Source of the DNA: Mycolicibacterium goodii
GTDB taxonomy: Bacteria; Actinomycetota; Actinomycetes; Mycobacteriales; Mycobacteriaceae
Length of the DNA stretch: 64,000 bases
Reading direction: 5' to 3'
Assembly: GCF_022370755.2 (NCBI RefSeq)
Contig: NZ_CP092364.2
Coordinates: 992,001 to 1,056,000, forward strand
Each line of letters begins with the position of its first letter. Position 1 is the stretch's first letter. Shown here piece after piece: positions 1-16,975 of this stretch. Below the pieces are notes generated by a model. The model was not told the origin of the DNA. It worked only from the letters and a program-made list of their open reading frames with translations, and ran no database searches. The position numbers and the translations under genes were made by a program.

Positions 1-110
1 TGTGGAAGACCTTCGATCTGTTCGTCGGCCTCATCCAGGCCTTCATCTTCTCGCTGCTGACGATCCTGTACTTCAGCCAGTCGATGGAGCTGGACCACGA
101 CGAACACTGA
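1..110 (+). CDS. atpB: ATP synthase Fo subunit a, C-terminal end (partial)
   Basis: Only the last 36 residues are present; the gene enters from the left edge and stops at 108-110. The visible end is a hydrophobic helix ([15 protein letters not shown]) followed by a charged tail ending DHDEH, as in the last transmembrane helix of subunit a, which forms the proton half-channels against the c-ring. The call rests mainly on its position directly before atpE in a complete atp operon. Confidence 0.9.
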   Translation, partial: WKTFDLFVGLIQAFIFSLLTILYFSQSMELDHDEH

Positions 111-116
111 GCATGA

Positions 117-452
<336 letters not shown>

Positions 453-461
453 TCCGTCGGC

Positions 462-977
462 ATGGGTGAATTCAGCGCAACGATCCTGGCGGCCAGCCAG
501 GCAGCCGAGGAAGGCGGCGGGGGTCAGAGCAACTTCCTGATCCCCAACGGCACCTTCTTCGCCGTGCTGATCATTTTCTTGATCGTGCTCGGCGTGATCT
601 CGAAATGGGTTGTGCCACCGATCAGCAAGGTGCTGGCCGAGCGGGAAGCGATGCTGGCCAAGACCGCAGCCGACAACCGCAAGTCCGCCGAGCAGGTCGC
701 TGCGGCACAAGCGGACTACGACAAGGCCATGGCCGGGGCGCGCGCACAGGCCTCGGCGCTTCGCGACGAGGCCCGCGCGGCCGGTCGCCAGGTGGTCGAC
801 GAGAAGCGTGCACAAGCCAGTGGTGAGGTCGCCGAGACCCTGCGCCAGGCGGACCAGCAACTGTCCGCACAGGGCGATCAGGTGCGCGGTGGCCTTGAGT
901 CGTCGGTGGACGGGCTGTCAGCCAAGCTGGCCAGCAGGATCCTCGGCGTCGACGTGAAATCAGGTGGGACACAGTAG
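462..977 (+). CDS. atpF: ATP synthase Fo subunit b
   Basis: The 171-residue protein has one membrane helix at about residues 28-50 ([19 protein letters not shown]) followed by a long Ala/Arg/Glu/Gln-rich coiled coil, the peripheral stalk of F1Fo. It stops one base before the atpH start, so the two are probably translated together; the product pairs with the b-like part of the fused AtpH. Confidence 0.95.
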   Translation: MGEFSATILAASQAAEEGGGGQSNFLIPNGTFFAVLIIFLIVLGVISKWVVPPISKVLAEREAMLAKTAADNRKSAEQVAAAQADYDKAMAGARAQASALRDEARAAGRQVVDEKRAQASGEVAETLRQADQQLSAQGDQVRGGLESSVDGLSAKLASRILGVDVKSGGTQ

Positions 978-2315
978 ATGTCGATTTTCATCGGACAGCT
1001 GATCGGCTTTGCCGTCATCGCGTTCATCATCGTCAAGTGGGTGGTGCCACCCGTGCGGAACCTGATGCGTAACCAGCAGGAGGCCGTGCGTGCGGCGCTC
1101 GCCGAGAGTGCCGAGGCATCGAAGAAGCTCGCTGATGCCGATGCGATGCACGCCAAGGCGCTTGCCGACGCCAAGGCCGAGTCGGAGAAGGTCACCGAGG
1201 AGGCCAAGCAGGACTCCGAGCGCATCGCCGCGCAGCTGTCCGAACAGGCCGGCACCGAGGCGGAACGGATCAAGGCCCAAGGCGCACAGCAGATCCAGTT
1301 GATGCGCCAGCAGCTCATCCGCCAGCTGCGGACCGGGCTCGGCGCGGAGGCGGTCGACAAGGCCGCCGAGATCGTGCGGGCTCATGTCGCCGATCCGCAG
1401 GCACAGTCGGCCACCGTCGACCGCTTCCTGGCCGAGCTGGAGCAGATGGCGCCGTCGAGCGTGGTGATCGACACCGCCGCGACCAGCAAGCTGCGTGCCG
1501 CGAGCCGTGAATCGCTCGCGGTGCTGGTCGAGAAGTTCGACTCGGTCGCCGGCGGCCTCGACGCCGACGGGCTCACGAAGCTCGCCGACGAACTGGCTGC
1601 GGTCGCGAAGCTGCTGCTGACCGAGACGACCCTCAACAAGCACCTGGCCGAGCCCGCCGACGACGCCGCACCCAAGGTGCGCCTGCTCGAGCGTCTGCTC
1701 TCGGACAAGGTCGGCGCCACCACGCTGGATGTGCTTCGGACCGCCGTGTCGCGCCGTTGGTCGACCGAGTCGAACCTGATCGACGCCGTCGAGCACACCG
1801 CCCGCCTGGCACTGCTCAAGCGCGCCGAGGTCGCAGGCGAGGTCGACGAGGTCGAAGAGCAGCTGTTCCGGTTCGGACGCATCCTCGACACCGAACCGCG
1901 GCTGTCAGCGCTGCTGAGCGACTACACCACTCCCGCCCAACGCCGCGTCGCGCTTCTGGACAAGGCGCTCACCGGCCGCCCGGGTGTGAACAAGACAGCT
2001 GCGGCCCTGCTGTCGCAGACCGTCGGACTGCTTCGCGGCGAACGCGCCGACGAGGCCGTCATCGATCTCGCCGAACTCGCCGTGTCGCGGCGAGGCGAGG
2101 TGGTGGCGCACGTGTCGGCCGCGGCCGAGCTCAGCGACGTACAGCGCACGCGCTTGGCCGAGGTGCTCACCCGCATCTACGGCCAGCCGGTGTCCGTGCA
2201 ACTGCACGTCGACCCGGAACTCCTCGGTGGCCTGTCGATCACGGTCGGTGACGAAGTGATCGACGGTTCCATCGCGTCCCGTTTGGCCGCCGCCCAGACC
2301 GGCTTGCCGGACTGA
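978..2315 (+). CDS. atpH: ATP synthase fused subunit b-delta
   Basis: This 445-residue protein is the mycobacterial fusion of a b-type stalk and subunit delta. An N-terminal membrane helix (residues 1-20, [19 protein letters not shown]) and coiled coil up to about residue 160 are followed by a linker and the delta domain from about residue 270 ([18 protein letters not shown] to [18 protein letters not shown]). Delta alone is about 180 residues in most bacteria, so the length itself shows the fusion. It starts immediately after the atpF stop. Confidence 0.96.
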   Translation: MSIFIGQLIGFAVIAFIIVKWVVPPVRNLMRNQQEAVRAALAESAEASKKLADADAMHAKALADAKAESEKVTEEAKQDSERIAAQLSEQAGTEAERIKAQGAQQIQLMRQQLIRQLRTGLGAEAVDKAAEIVRAHVADPQAQSATVDRFLAELEQMAPSSVVIDTAATSKLRAASRESLAVLVEKFDSVAGGLDADGLTKLADELAAVAKLLLTETTLNKHLAEPADDAAPKVRLLERLLSDKVGATTLDVLRTAVSRRWSTESNLIDAVEHTARLALLKRAEVAGEVDEVEEQLFRFGRILDTEPRLSALLSDYTTPAQRRVALLDKALTGRPGVNKTAAALLSQTVGLLRGERADEAVIDLAELAVSRRGEVVAHVSAAAELSDVQRTRLAEVLTRIYGQPVSVQLHVDPELLGGLSITVGDEVIDGSIASRLAAAQTGLPD

Positions 2316-2356
2316 CTTTGAAACCACCCAAGAACTAGGTAGGAAGACGAAAAACC

Positions 2357-4003
2357 ATGGCAGAGTTGACAATCTCGGCTGCTGATATCGAAGGTGCCAT
2401 CGAGGACTACGTATCCTCGTTTTCCGCCGACACCGAGCGTGAAGAGATCGGCACCGTCATCGACGCCGGTGACGGCATCGCCCACGTCGAGGGTCTGCCC
2501 TCGGTCATGACCCAGGAGCTGCTCGAGTTCCCCGGCGGGGTCCTCGGCGTGGCACTGAACCTCGACGAGCACAGCGTCGGCGCCGTCATCTTGGGTGAGT
2601 TCGAGAAGATCGAAGAGGGCCAGCAGGTCAAGCGGACCGGCGAGGTGCTCTCGGTCCCGGTGGGTGACGCCTTCCTGGGCCGTGTGGTCAACCCGCTCGG
2701 CCAGCCGATCGACGGCCAGGGCGACATCGCCGCCGAGACCCGCCGCGCCCTCGAGCTGCAGGCACCCTCGGTGGTGCAGCGCCAGAGCGTGTCAGAGCCG
2801 CTGCAGACCGGTATCAAGGCCATCGACGCCATGACCCCGATCGGTCGCGGTCAGCGTCAGCTGATCATCGGCGACCGCAAGACCGGCAAGACCGCCGTGT
2901 GCGTCGACACCATCCTCAACCAGCGTGAGGCCTGGCTGACCGGCGACCCGAAGCAGCAGGTGCGCTGCGTCTACGTCGCCGTCGGCCAGAAGGGCACCAC
3001 CATCGCCAGCGTGAAGCGCGCGCTGGAAGAGGGCGGCGCCATGGAGTACACGACGATCGTCGCCGCCCCGGCCTCCGACGCGGCCGGCTTCAAGTGGCTC
3101 GCCCCGTACACCGGTTCGGCCATCGGCCAGCACTGGATGTACAACGGCAAGCACGTCCTGATCGTCTTCGACGATCTGACCAAGCAGGCCGAGGCCTACC
3201 GCGCCATCTCGCTGCTGCTGCGCCGCCCGCCGGGCCGCGAGGCATACCCGGGTGACGTCTTCTACCTGCACTCCCGTCTGCTGGAGCGTTGCGCGAAGCT
3301 GTCCGACGAGCTCGGCGGCGGCTCGATGACGGGTCTGCCGATCATCGAGACCAAGGCCAACGACATCTCGGCCTACATCCCCACCAACGTCATCTCGATC
3401 ACCGACGGCCAGTGCTTCCTGGAGTCCGACCTGTTCAACCAGGGCGTTCGTCCGGCCGTGAACGTCGGTGTGTCGGTGTCCCGCGTCGGTGGCGCGGCCC
3501 AGATCAAGGCCATGAAAGAGGTCGCGGGCTCGCTGCGTCTCGATCTGTCGCAGTACCGCGAGCTGGAGGCCTTCGCGGCCTTCGCCTCCGATCTGGACGC
3601 CGCATCAAAGGCCCAGCTGGACCGCGGTGCGCGTCTGGTCGAGCTGCTCAAGCAGCCCCAGTACAGCCCGCTGGCCGTCGAGGAGCAGGTCGTCGCGATC
3701 TTCCTCGGCACCCAGGGCCACCTGGATTCGGTTCCGGTCGAAGACGTTCAGCGTTTCGAGGCCGAGCTGCTGGAGCACGTCAAGGCCAGCCACTCCGACA
3801 TCCTCGACGGCATCCGCGAGAGCAAGAAGCTCTCCGAGGAGGCCGAGGAGAAGCTCGTGTCGGTCATCAACGAATTCAAGAAGGGCTTCTCGGCTTCCGA
3901 CGGCAGCTCGGTGGTCGTCACCGATGACGCCGACGCACTCGATCCCGAGGACCTGGAGAAGGAATCCGTCAAGGTCCGCAAGCCGGCACCGAAGAAGGCC
4001 TAG
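2357..4003 (+). CDS. atpA: ATP synthase F1 subunit alpha
   Basis: The 548-residue alpha subunit carries the non-catalytic nucleotide site, with Walker A GDRKTGKT near residue 173. The charged C-terminal tail from about residue 513 ([20 protein letters not shown]) goes beyond the E. coli protein and matches the mycobacterial extension reported to restrain ATP hydrolysis. AGGTAGGAAG upstream of the ATG is a plausible ribosome binding site. Confidence 0.97.
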   Translation: MAELTISAADIEGAIEDYVSSFSADTEREEIGTVIDAGDGIAHVEGLPSVMTQELLEFPGGVLGVALNLDEHSVGAVILGEFEKIEEGQQVKRTGEVLSVPVGDAFLGRVVNPLGQPIDGQGDIAAETRRALELQAPSVVQRQSVSEPLQTGIKAIDAMTPIGRGQRQLIIGDRKTGKTAVCVDTILNQREAWLTGDPKQQVRCVYVAVGQKGTTIASVKRALEEGGAMEYTTIVAAPASDAAGFKWLAPYTGSAIGQHWMYNGKHVLIVFDDLTKQAEAYRAISLLLRRPPGREAYPGDVFYLHSRLLERCAKLSDELGGGSMTGLPIIETKANDISAYIPTNVISITDGQCFLESDLFNQGVRPAVNVGVSVSRVGGAAQIKAMKEVAGSLRLDLSQYRELEAFAAFASDLDAASKAQLDRGARLVELLKQPQYSPLAVEEQVVAIFLGTQGHLDSVPVEDVQRFEAELLEHVKASHSDILDGIRESKKLSEEAEEKLVSVINEFKKGFSASDGSSVVVTDDADALDPEDLEKESVKVRKPAPKKA

Positions 4004-4010
4004 GTAACAC

Positions 4011-6385
<2,375 letters not shown>

Positions 6386-6418
6386 GTGCTGGCTTGAGCG
6401 TCGGAAAGGTGGTGTGCC

Positions 6419-6784
6419 ATGGCTGATCTGAACGTCGAGATCGTCGCCGTCGAGCGTGAGCTCTGGTCCGGACCCGCCACGTTCGTGTTCACCCGCACCA
6501 CCGCCGGTGAGATCGGCATCCTGCCGCGGCACATCCCGCTGGTGGCACAGCTGGTCGACGACGCGATGGTTCGGGTCGAGCGTGAGGGTGACGACGATCT
6601 GCGGATCGCGGTCGACGGCGGGTTCCTGTCGGTGACCGAGGAGACCGTCCGCATCCTCGTGGAGAACGCACAATTCGAGTCCGAGATCGATGCGGATGCT
6701 GCCAAGCAGGACGCAGCCTCCGACGACGAGCGGACCGCGGCATGGGGCCGGGCGCGCCTGCGCGCCCTCGGCCAGATCGACTAA
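6419..6784 (+). CDS. atpC: ATP synthase F1 subunit epsilon
   Basis: The 121-residue protein has the N-terminal beta-sandwich ([39 protein letters not shown]) and a shortened C-terminal helical part ending [13 protein letters not shown], as in mycobacteria. GAAAGGTGG precedes the ATG. It is the last subunit gene of the operon. Confidence 0.95.
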   Translation: MADLNVEIVAVERELWSGPATFVFTRTTAGEIGILPRHIPLVAQLVDDAMVRVEREGDDDLRIAVDGGFLSVTEETVRILVENAQFESEIDADAAKQDAASDDERTAAWGRARLRALGQID

Positions 6785-6791
6785 TTCATCG

Positions 6792-7238
6792 ATGAGCGCG
6801 TCCATGATCGGCATGGTCGCGCTCGTCGGTGTGCTCCTGTTACTGGTCATCGCACTGTGCTACCGGCTGTGGAAGTTGCGCCAGGTCGGAGGAACGGCGG
6901 CCATCCTGCGGGACTTTCCCGCGGTCGGCGGCCAGGGCTGGCGGCACGGTGTGATGCGTTACCGCGGAGGGGAAGCCGGTTTCTACCGGCTTTCCAGTAT
7001 CCGCTGGTGGCCTGATCGCCGGCTCAGCCGGCGAGGCCTCGAAGTCGTGTCGCGTCGCGCACCGCGCGGCGACGAGTACGACATCATGACCGACCAGATC
7101 GTGATCCTGGAATTGCGCGACATGAGCCCCGAGCGCAAGCGGGGCTACGAGATCGCGCTCGACCGCGGCGCGCTGACCGCGTTCACCTCGTGGCTCGAAT
7201 CCCGGCCGTCACCGCGCGCGAGGCGCCGGACCTACTGA
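6792..7238 (+). CDS. DUF2550 family membrane protein
   Basis: The 148-residue protein starts with one transmembrane helix (MVALVGVLLLLVIALCYRLW) followed by a basic soluble domain. It matches the conserved DUF2550 protein that always follows atpC in mycobacteria (Rv1312 type). Only 7 bases separate it from atpC, so it is probably cotranscribed with the ATP synthase genes. Its function is unknown. Confidence 0.85.
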   Translation: MSASMIGMVALVGVLLLLVIALCYRLWKLRQVGGTAAILRDFPAVGGQGWRHGVMRYRGGEAGFYRLSSIRWWPDRRLSRRGLEVVSRRAPRGDEYDIMTDQIVILELRDMSPERKRGYEIALDRGALTAFTSWLESRPSPRARRRTY

Positions 7239-7270
7239 TTTGCTGACCACACGGTCTTCGCGCAAGCGGC

Positions 7271-7837
7271 TCATCCGCCGGGCTTCCACAGCACATCGCC
7301 TTCGGGATTCGCCACCCGCGACAGGATGAACAGCAGGTCGGACAGCCGGTTGAGGTACTTGGCCGGCAGAACGCTCACCGATTCCCCGAACTCGTCCACC
7401 GCGGTCCACGCCGAGCGCTCGGCGCGCCGGGCCACGGTCCTGGCCACGTGCAGCAGCGCCGAGAGCGGAGTTCCACCCGGCAGGATGAACGAGTTGAGCG
7501 CGGGCAACCCCTCGTTGAACTCGTCGCACCATTTCTCCAGGCGGTCGATGTAGTCCTGGGAGATGCGCAGCGGCGGGTGCTCGGGATTCTGGACAACCGG
7601 GGTGGAGAGGTCCGCGCCGGCGTCGAACAGGTCGTTCTGAATCTGCTGCAACACCACCCGGATTTGCTGACCAGGGTTGCCGAGCGCGAGTGCGACGCCG
7701 ATGGCGGCGTTGGTCTCGTCACAGTCGGCGTATGCGGTCAAGCGGGCGTCGTTCTTGGACACCCGGCTGAAATCGCTCAGCCCGGTCGTCCCGTCGTCGC
7801 CGGTGCGGGTGTAGATACGGGTGAGATGAACGGCCAT
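7271..7837 (-). CDS. Cob(I)alamin adenosyltransferase, PduO type
   Basis: The 188-residue enzyme transfers the adenosyl group of ATP to cob(I)alamin, giving the cofactor of B12-dependent mutases. Family motifs are visible: N-terminal TRTGDDGTTGL (ATP loop), DCDETNAAIG, and RTVARRAERS near residue 125. Start chosen at MAVHL; an ATG three codons upstream is possible. TACCGT lies 7 bases upstream of the ATG, suggesting a leaderless transcript. It is relevant to the B12 mutase at 57604-59594, although far from it. Confidence 0.92.
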   Translation of the reverse strand: MAVHLTRIYTRTGDDGTTGLSDFSRVSKNDARLTAYADCDETNAAIGVALALGNPGQQIRVVLQQIQNDLFDAGADLSTPVVQNPEHPPLRISQDYIDRLEKWCDEFNEGLPALNSFILPGGTPLSALLHVARTVARRAERSAWTAVDEFGESVSVLPAKYLNRLSDLLFILSRVANPEGDVLWKPGG

Positions 7838-7920
7838 GACACGCACGGTACCGGGCGCGGTGACGGTTGACGGCCATGCCGTGTTCGCGCGAGGTTTCTC
7901 GATCCCAACTGCGGCCTGTC

Positions 7921-7926
7921 TAGACT
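7921..7926 (+). promoter_or_regulatory. Probable -10 element of a leaderless murA promoter
   Basis: TAGACT fits the mycobacterial TAnnnT consensus and ends 7 bases before the murA GTG, so transcription would begin at or next to the start codon. No convincing -35 hexamer or Shine-Dalgarno is visible. Inference from spacing. Confidence 0.55.
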
Positions 7927-7933
7927 TACCTGC

Positions 7934-9190
7934 GTGAGCGAGCGTTTCGTGGTGACCGGTGGCAACCGGTTATCAGGCGAAGTTGCTGTGGGTGGCGCCA
8001 AGAACAGCGTCCTGAAACTCATGGCAGCCGCGCTGTTGGCAGAAGGCACGAGCACGATCACCAATTGCCCCGACATCCTCGATGTTCCGTTGATGGCCGA
8101 GGTGTTGCGTGGCCTTGGCGCGACCGTCGAGCTCGACGGTGCGACCGTCCGCATCACCTCACCCGATGAACCCAAGTACGACGCCGACTTTGCCGCGGTA
8201 CGGCAGTTCCGCGCTTCGGTGTGTGTGCTCGGACCGCTGGTGGGGCGCTGCAAGAAGGCGAGGGTCGCGCTGCCCGGCGGGGATGCGATCGGCTCACGCC
8301 CACTGGACATGCATCAGGCCGGGTTGAGGCAATTGGGGGCGACCTGCAACATCGAGCACGGTTGCGTGGTGGCCGAGGCCGATCATCTGCGCGGCGCCGA
8401 GATCCAGTTGGAGTTTCCCTCGGTGGGGGCGACCGAGAACATCCTGATGGCCGCGGTGGTCGCCGAGGGCGTGACGACCATCCACAACGCCGCTCGTGAG
8501 CCCGACGTCGTGGACCTGTGCGCGATGCTCAACGAGATGGGCGCGCAGGTGAGCGGCGCGGGGACATCGACGCTGACGATCACCGGGGTGGATCGGCTGT
8601 ATCCCACCGAGCACCGCGTGATCGGCGATCGCATCGTGGCCGCGACATGGGGGATCGCCGCGGCGATGACGCGCGGCGACATCACGGTGACCGGCGTCGA
8701 CCCGCAGCACCTGCAGTTGGTCCTGCACAAACTCCACGATGCAGGCGCGACCGTGACACAGAACGACAACGGCTTTCGCGTCGTGCAGTACGAGCGGCCC
8801 AAGGCGGTGAACGTCGCGACCTTGCCGTTTCCGGGGTTCCCCACGGATCTGCAGCCGATGGCCATCGGTCTCGCGGCGATCGCCGACGGGACGTCGATGA
8901 TCACCGAGAACGTGTTCGAGGCGCGGTTCCGGTTCGTCGAGGAGATGATCCGGCTCGGCGCCGATGCCCGCACCGATGGGCATCACGCCGTGGTGCGGGG
9001 GATCCCGCAGCTGTCGAGCGCGCCGGTGTGGTCGTCGGACATCCGCGCCGGCGCCGGCCTGGTGCTCGCCGGCCTGGTGGCCGACGGCGAGACCGAGGTC
9101 CACGACGTCTTCCACATCGATCGTGGCTACCCGCTGTTCGTGGAGAACCTCGTCAGCCTCGGAGCCGAGATCGAAAGAGTAAGCTCGTAG
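7934..9190 (+). CDS. murA: UDP-N-acetylglucosamine 1-carboxyvinyltransferase
   Basis: The 418-residue enzyme makes the first committed step of peptidoglycan synthesis in the cytoplasm, transferring enolpyruvate from PEP to UDP-GlcNAc. Motifs include [13 protein letters not shown] near the N-terminus and [15 protein letters not shown]. In that loop Asp replaces the usual catalytic Cys, which is the mycobacterial state and gives intrinsic fosfomycin resistance. GTG start. The gene lies directly upstream of the rRNA operon, the usual mycobacterial arrangement. Confidence 0.97.
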   Translation: MSERFVVTGGNRLSGEVAVGGAKNSVLKLMAAALLAEGTSTITNCPDILDVPLMAEVLRGLGATVELDGATVRITSPDEPKYDADFAAVRQFRASVCVLGPLVGRCKKARVALPGGDAIGSRPLDMHQAGLRQLGATCNIEHGCVVAEADHLRGAEIQLEFPSVGATENILMAAVVAEGVTTIHNAAREPDVVDLCAMLNEMGAQVSGAGTSTLTITGVDRLYPTEHRVIGDRIVAATWGIAAAMTRGDITVTGVDPQHLQLVLHKLHDAGATVTQNDNGFRVVQYERPKAVNVATLPFPGFPTDLQPMAIGLAAIADGTSMITENVFEARFRFVEEMIRLGADARTDGHHAVVRGIPQLSSAPVWSSDIRAGAGLVLAGLVADGETEVHDVFHIDRGYPLFVENLVSLGAEIERVSS

Positions 9191-9255
9191 GGGAGCACGA
9201 CGCGTGACGGTCGGGCTTGGTCCCATCCGTCACAAAGTGGCTCTGACCAGGCGAT

Positions 9256-9358
9256 TTGCGTTCGCGACGAACCTCGTACTATCTTTATGAAGTCGCCGCG
9301 GAGCGGAGAAAACAACCCGGTCCAGAGCGACTTGACAAGCCAGACGAAGCAGTATTAA
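9256..9358 (+). promoter_or_regulatory. rRNA operon promoter region (two candidate promoters)
   Basis: Two sigma-A-like promoters can be read after murA. The first is TTGCGT (9256-9261) with TATCTT (9280-9285), an 18-base spacer. The second is TTGACA (9332-9337) with TATTAA (9353-9358), a 15-base spacer, followed by AGCTGGCAGGGTTGCCCC; this matches the strongly conserved promoter just upstream of the leader in mycobacterial rrnA operons. Transcription start sites are inferred. Confidence 0.7.
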
Positions 9359-9360
9359 GC

Positions 9361-9545
9361 TGGCAGGGTTGCCCCAAAGCGGGGCGGCCAACAATCTGGT
9401 CTGTTGTTTGAGAACTCAATAGTGTGTTTGGTGGTTTTTGTTTGTTGTTTTTTGTCTGCCCTCTTTCCCGTTTGGGGGTGGATGTTTTTGATGCCAGTTT
9501 TGGTGTCGTTTTGTTAGGTCAGATTTTTCTGAATTGCCTTTTAGG
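9361..9545 (+). promoter_or_regulatory. Pre-16S leader with antitermination boxes
   Basis: Transcribed, non-coding leader between the second promoter and 16S. It holds the conserved mycobacterial segment TTGTTTGAGAACTCAATAG at about 9400-9420, the box B/box A type antitermination region, then T-rich sequence likely to take part in RNase III processing of pre-16S. Confidence 0.6.
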
Positions 9546-14566
<5,021 letters not shown>

Positions 14567-14707
14567 ACCCAACAAACAACCGTTGTAAGCAGACGAAAAG
14601 ACGCACCGCGCTCGCAACCACACTCCACGGATGATCAAACCGATCACCCCACCACCAAAACAACACCCACAGATTCACTCTATGTGAACACACATAAGAG
14701 AATAGAG

Positions 14708-14823
14708 TTACGGCGGTCCATAGCGGCAGGGAAACGCCCGGTCCCATCCCGAACCCGGAAGCTAAGCCTGCCAGCGCCGATGATACTACCCTCCCGGGTG
14801 GAAAAGTAGGACACCGCCGAACA
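14708..14823 (+). rRNA. rrf: 5S ribosomal RNA
   Basis: The 116-base gene starts TTACGGCGGTCCATAGCGGC and ends CACCGCCGAACA; the ends pair as helix I. It contains CCCGGTCCCATCCCGAACCC, the conserved loop of 5S rRNA. It completes the rRNA operon. Confidence 0.97.
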
Positions 14824-14831
14824 CAAATTGA

Positions 14832-14865
14832 CCTGAGCCCCCCAATTCCGATTGGGGGGCTCAGG
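14832..14865 (+). terminator. Strong intrinsic terminator of the rRNA operon
   Basis: A perfect 15-base-pair stem (CCTGAGCCCCCCAAT / ATTGGGGGGCTCAGG) with a TCCG loop, 9 bases after 5S, followed by CATTTGTATTCG. It also stands between the rRNA operon and the convergent ogt gene, so it may serve both directions. Confidence 0.9.
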
Positions 14866-14897
14866 CATTTGTATTCGTATTCCAGAAATGGGGCCGG

Positions 14898-15395
14898 CTA
14901 GAACAACGCCGGCGCCATTCGGCTCTTCTCCAATTCCAGCAGAAGTCGCTTGCGTTCAAGACCTCCGCCATAACCGGTGAGGCTCCCATTCGCGCCGATC
15001 ACGCGATGACACGGCACGATGATTCCGATCGGGTTGTGGCCATTGGCCAGACCCACGGCCCGGAACGCGCCCGGAGACCCGATCTTTCGCGCGATCTCGC
15101 CGTACGAGCAGGTTTCGCCGTAGGGGATTTCCAGGAGAGCATTCCAGACGCTGCGCTGAAAACGGGTCCCGACCATATCGAGGGACAGGTCGAACTCGGT
15201 ACGTTCGCCGGCGAAATACTCGGCAAGCTGTGCGACGGCATCGGGAAATGCGTCGTCGTCGATTTCCCATCCTTCGCGGGAAGGTTCGTAGGTCTGATCG
15301 ACCATCCGTAGATGCATGAGATGTCCGTCGCGGCCCGCCAATGTCAGCGGACCGACCGGGCTGTCGACGGTGCGGCATTGCAGCGTGTGCGTCAC
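14898..15395 (-). CDS. ogt: Methylated-DNA-protein cysteine methyltransferase
   Basis: The 165-residue suicide enzyme moves the methyl group from O6-methylguanine to its own cysteine. The active-site motif is VPCHRV, with FRAVGLANGHNP before it. Start chosen at GTG (VTHTLQ) because AGAAGGGA sits 6 bases upstream; an in-frame ATG at 15416 would overlap the end of the alkA gene. The gene lies 4 bases after alkA and is likely cotranscribed as a DNA alkylation repair unit. Confidence 0.95.
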   Translation of the reverse strand: MTHTLQCRTVDSPVGPLTLAGRDGHLMHLRMVDQTYEPSREGWEIDDDAFPDAVAQLAEYFAGERTEFDLSLDMVGTRFQRSVWNALLEIPYGETCSYGEIARKIGSPGAFRAVGLANGHNPIGIIVPCHRVIGANGSLTGYGGGLERKRLLLELEKSRMAPALF

Positions 15396-15399
15396 GGAT

Positions 15400-16896
15400 T
15401 CATCCCTTCTGGCCACTGGTGGCGAGCGGCCATCGATTGACGTCGTGTTCGAGTGTGGTCCACAGATGTTGCGTCGCGTACGCGCGCCAGGGGCGCCAAC
15501 GATTGCTGTGGGCGCTCAGGGCGGCAGTCTCGGTGGGTAGGCCCAGCTGTGCCGCGGCGAGGCGCACACCGAGGTCGCTCGCCGGGAAGGCGTCCGGATC
15601 ACCGAGCCCTCGCAGCGCGATCACCTCGGCGGTCCACGGGCCCACCCCCGGCAGCGCCAGCAGCTGTTGGCGGGCGAGCTCCCAGTCGCACCCCGGGTCG
15701 ATCGCCAGGGTGCCGTCGGCCAGAGCCCGCACCATGCCGAGCACGGTGCGCTTGCGTGCGGCCGGCATCGCGAGATCGGCAGAATCCATCTCGGCGAGTT
15801 GCTCGATGCTGGGAAACACGTGAGTCAGCCCGCCGCGCTCGTCGTCGATCACGGAGCCGTAGCGTGCGACGAGGCGGGCTACGTGTGTGCGGGCCGCCTT
15901 GATCGAGACCTGCTGGCCGATCACCACACGCAGCGCGAGTTCGACCTCGTCGACGGTACGGGGGATCCGCTGCCCCGGCGCCTTCGCGACCACCGCGCCC
16001 AGGTCGGTGTCCGCCCCGAGGACATCCACCACGGCTTCTGGATCCGCGTCGAGGTCGAGCAGTCGGCGGCAACGGGCGATCGCCGCGGCCACGTCGCGGA
16101 AGTCGTCGAGCACCAGGTCGCAGCGCACATGGTCCGGGTACGGTTGCAACCCGACGGTGCCGTGTCCGTGGGGGAGACGTAGCGTGCGACGGTAGACGTC
16201 GCCGCGGACCTCTTCGATCCCCGGCGCCGCGCTCGCGGCCAGATGGCCGAACAATCCCTCGAAGGCGAACGGTGTCCGCACGGGAAGTCGCAGCGTCAAT
16301 GTGCCGGGGGCGGCTGACACCGGTCTGAACCGGGTTCGCGCCTTGTAACGCAGTTCGGTCGGTGTGAGGTCGCAGACCGCACGCACGGTGTCGTTGAACT
16401 GGCGGATGGAGGCGAAACCCGCGGCGAATGCCACGTCGCTGAACGGCAAATCGGTGGTCTCGATCAGCACCCGGGCGGTCTGGGCACGCTGTGCGCGGGC
16501 CAGCGCCAGGGGCCCGGCGCCCAGTTCGGACTGCGTGATGCGCTGCAGTTGCCGTGTGGTGTAGCCGAGCCTGGCGGCCAGACCGGAGACGCCCTCGCGG
16601 TCGACCGTGCCGTCTGCGATCAACCGCATGCACCGTGCGACGACGTCGCCGCGCACATTCCACTCGGGCGAACCCGGCGAGGCGTCGGGGCGGCACCGCT
16701 TGCACGCGCGGAAACCCGCGGCCTGCGCGGCGGCCGCGGTCGGATAGAACCGCAGATTGCGCGCGAGCGGCGGACGCACGGGGCAGCTGGGACGGCAGTA
16801 GATGCCGGTGGTGAGCACGGCGGTGACGAACCAGCCGTCGAACCGGGCGTCCTTGGACTGCACGGCCCGGTAACAGCGGTCGAAATCCTCGTGCAT
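15400..16896 (-). CDS. alkA: Ada-AlkA fusion: methylphosphotriester-sensing regulator and 3-methyladenine DNA glycosylase
   Basis: The 498-residue protein has three parts. Residues 1-75 form an Ada-type zinc/methyl-acceptor domain (YCRPSCPVRPP and CKRCRPD cysteines). Residues 80-175 form an AraC-type HTH (AGFASIRQFNDTVRAVCDLTP). Residues 190-498 form an AlkA glycosylase with the HhH-GPD motif LPGVGPWTAEVIALR and catalytic Asp in FPASDLG. The methyl-activated regulator and the glycosylase are thus one polypeptide, as in Rv1317c (about 496 residues). ATG at 16896 gives family length; longer in-frame extensions have no domain support. Confidence 0.95.
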   Translation of the reverse strand: MHEDFDRCYRAVQSKDARFDGWFVTAVLTTGIYCRPSCPVRPPLARNLRFYPTAAAAQAAGFRACKRCRPDASPGSPEWNVRGDVVARCMRLIADGTVDREGVSGLAARLGYTTRQLQRITQSELGAGPLALARAQRAQTARVLIETTDLPFSDVAFAAGFASIRQFNDTVRAVCDLTPTELRYKARTRFRPVSAAPGTLTLRLPVRTPFAFEGLFGHLAASAAPGIEEVRGDVYRRTLRLPHGHGTVGLQPYPDHVRCDLVLDDFRDVAAAIARCRRLLDLDADPEAVVDVLGADTDLGAVVAKAPGQRIPRTVDEVELALRVVIGQQVSIKAARTHVARLVARYGSVIDDERGGLTHVFPSIEQLAEMDSADLAMPAARKRTVLGMVRALADGTLAIDPGCDWELARQQLLALPGVGPWTAEVIALRGLGDPDAFPASDLGVRLAAAQLGLPTETAALSAHSNRWRPWRAYATQHLWTTLEHDVNRWPLATSGQKG

Positions 16897-16975
16897 GCCG
16901 TCCACGATGACACGCCCGCACCGACACCACTGGCGGAAATGCGACATCGTGGTTGCGGTCAGCAGGCGGTGGGGC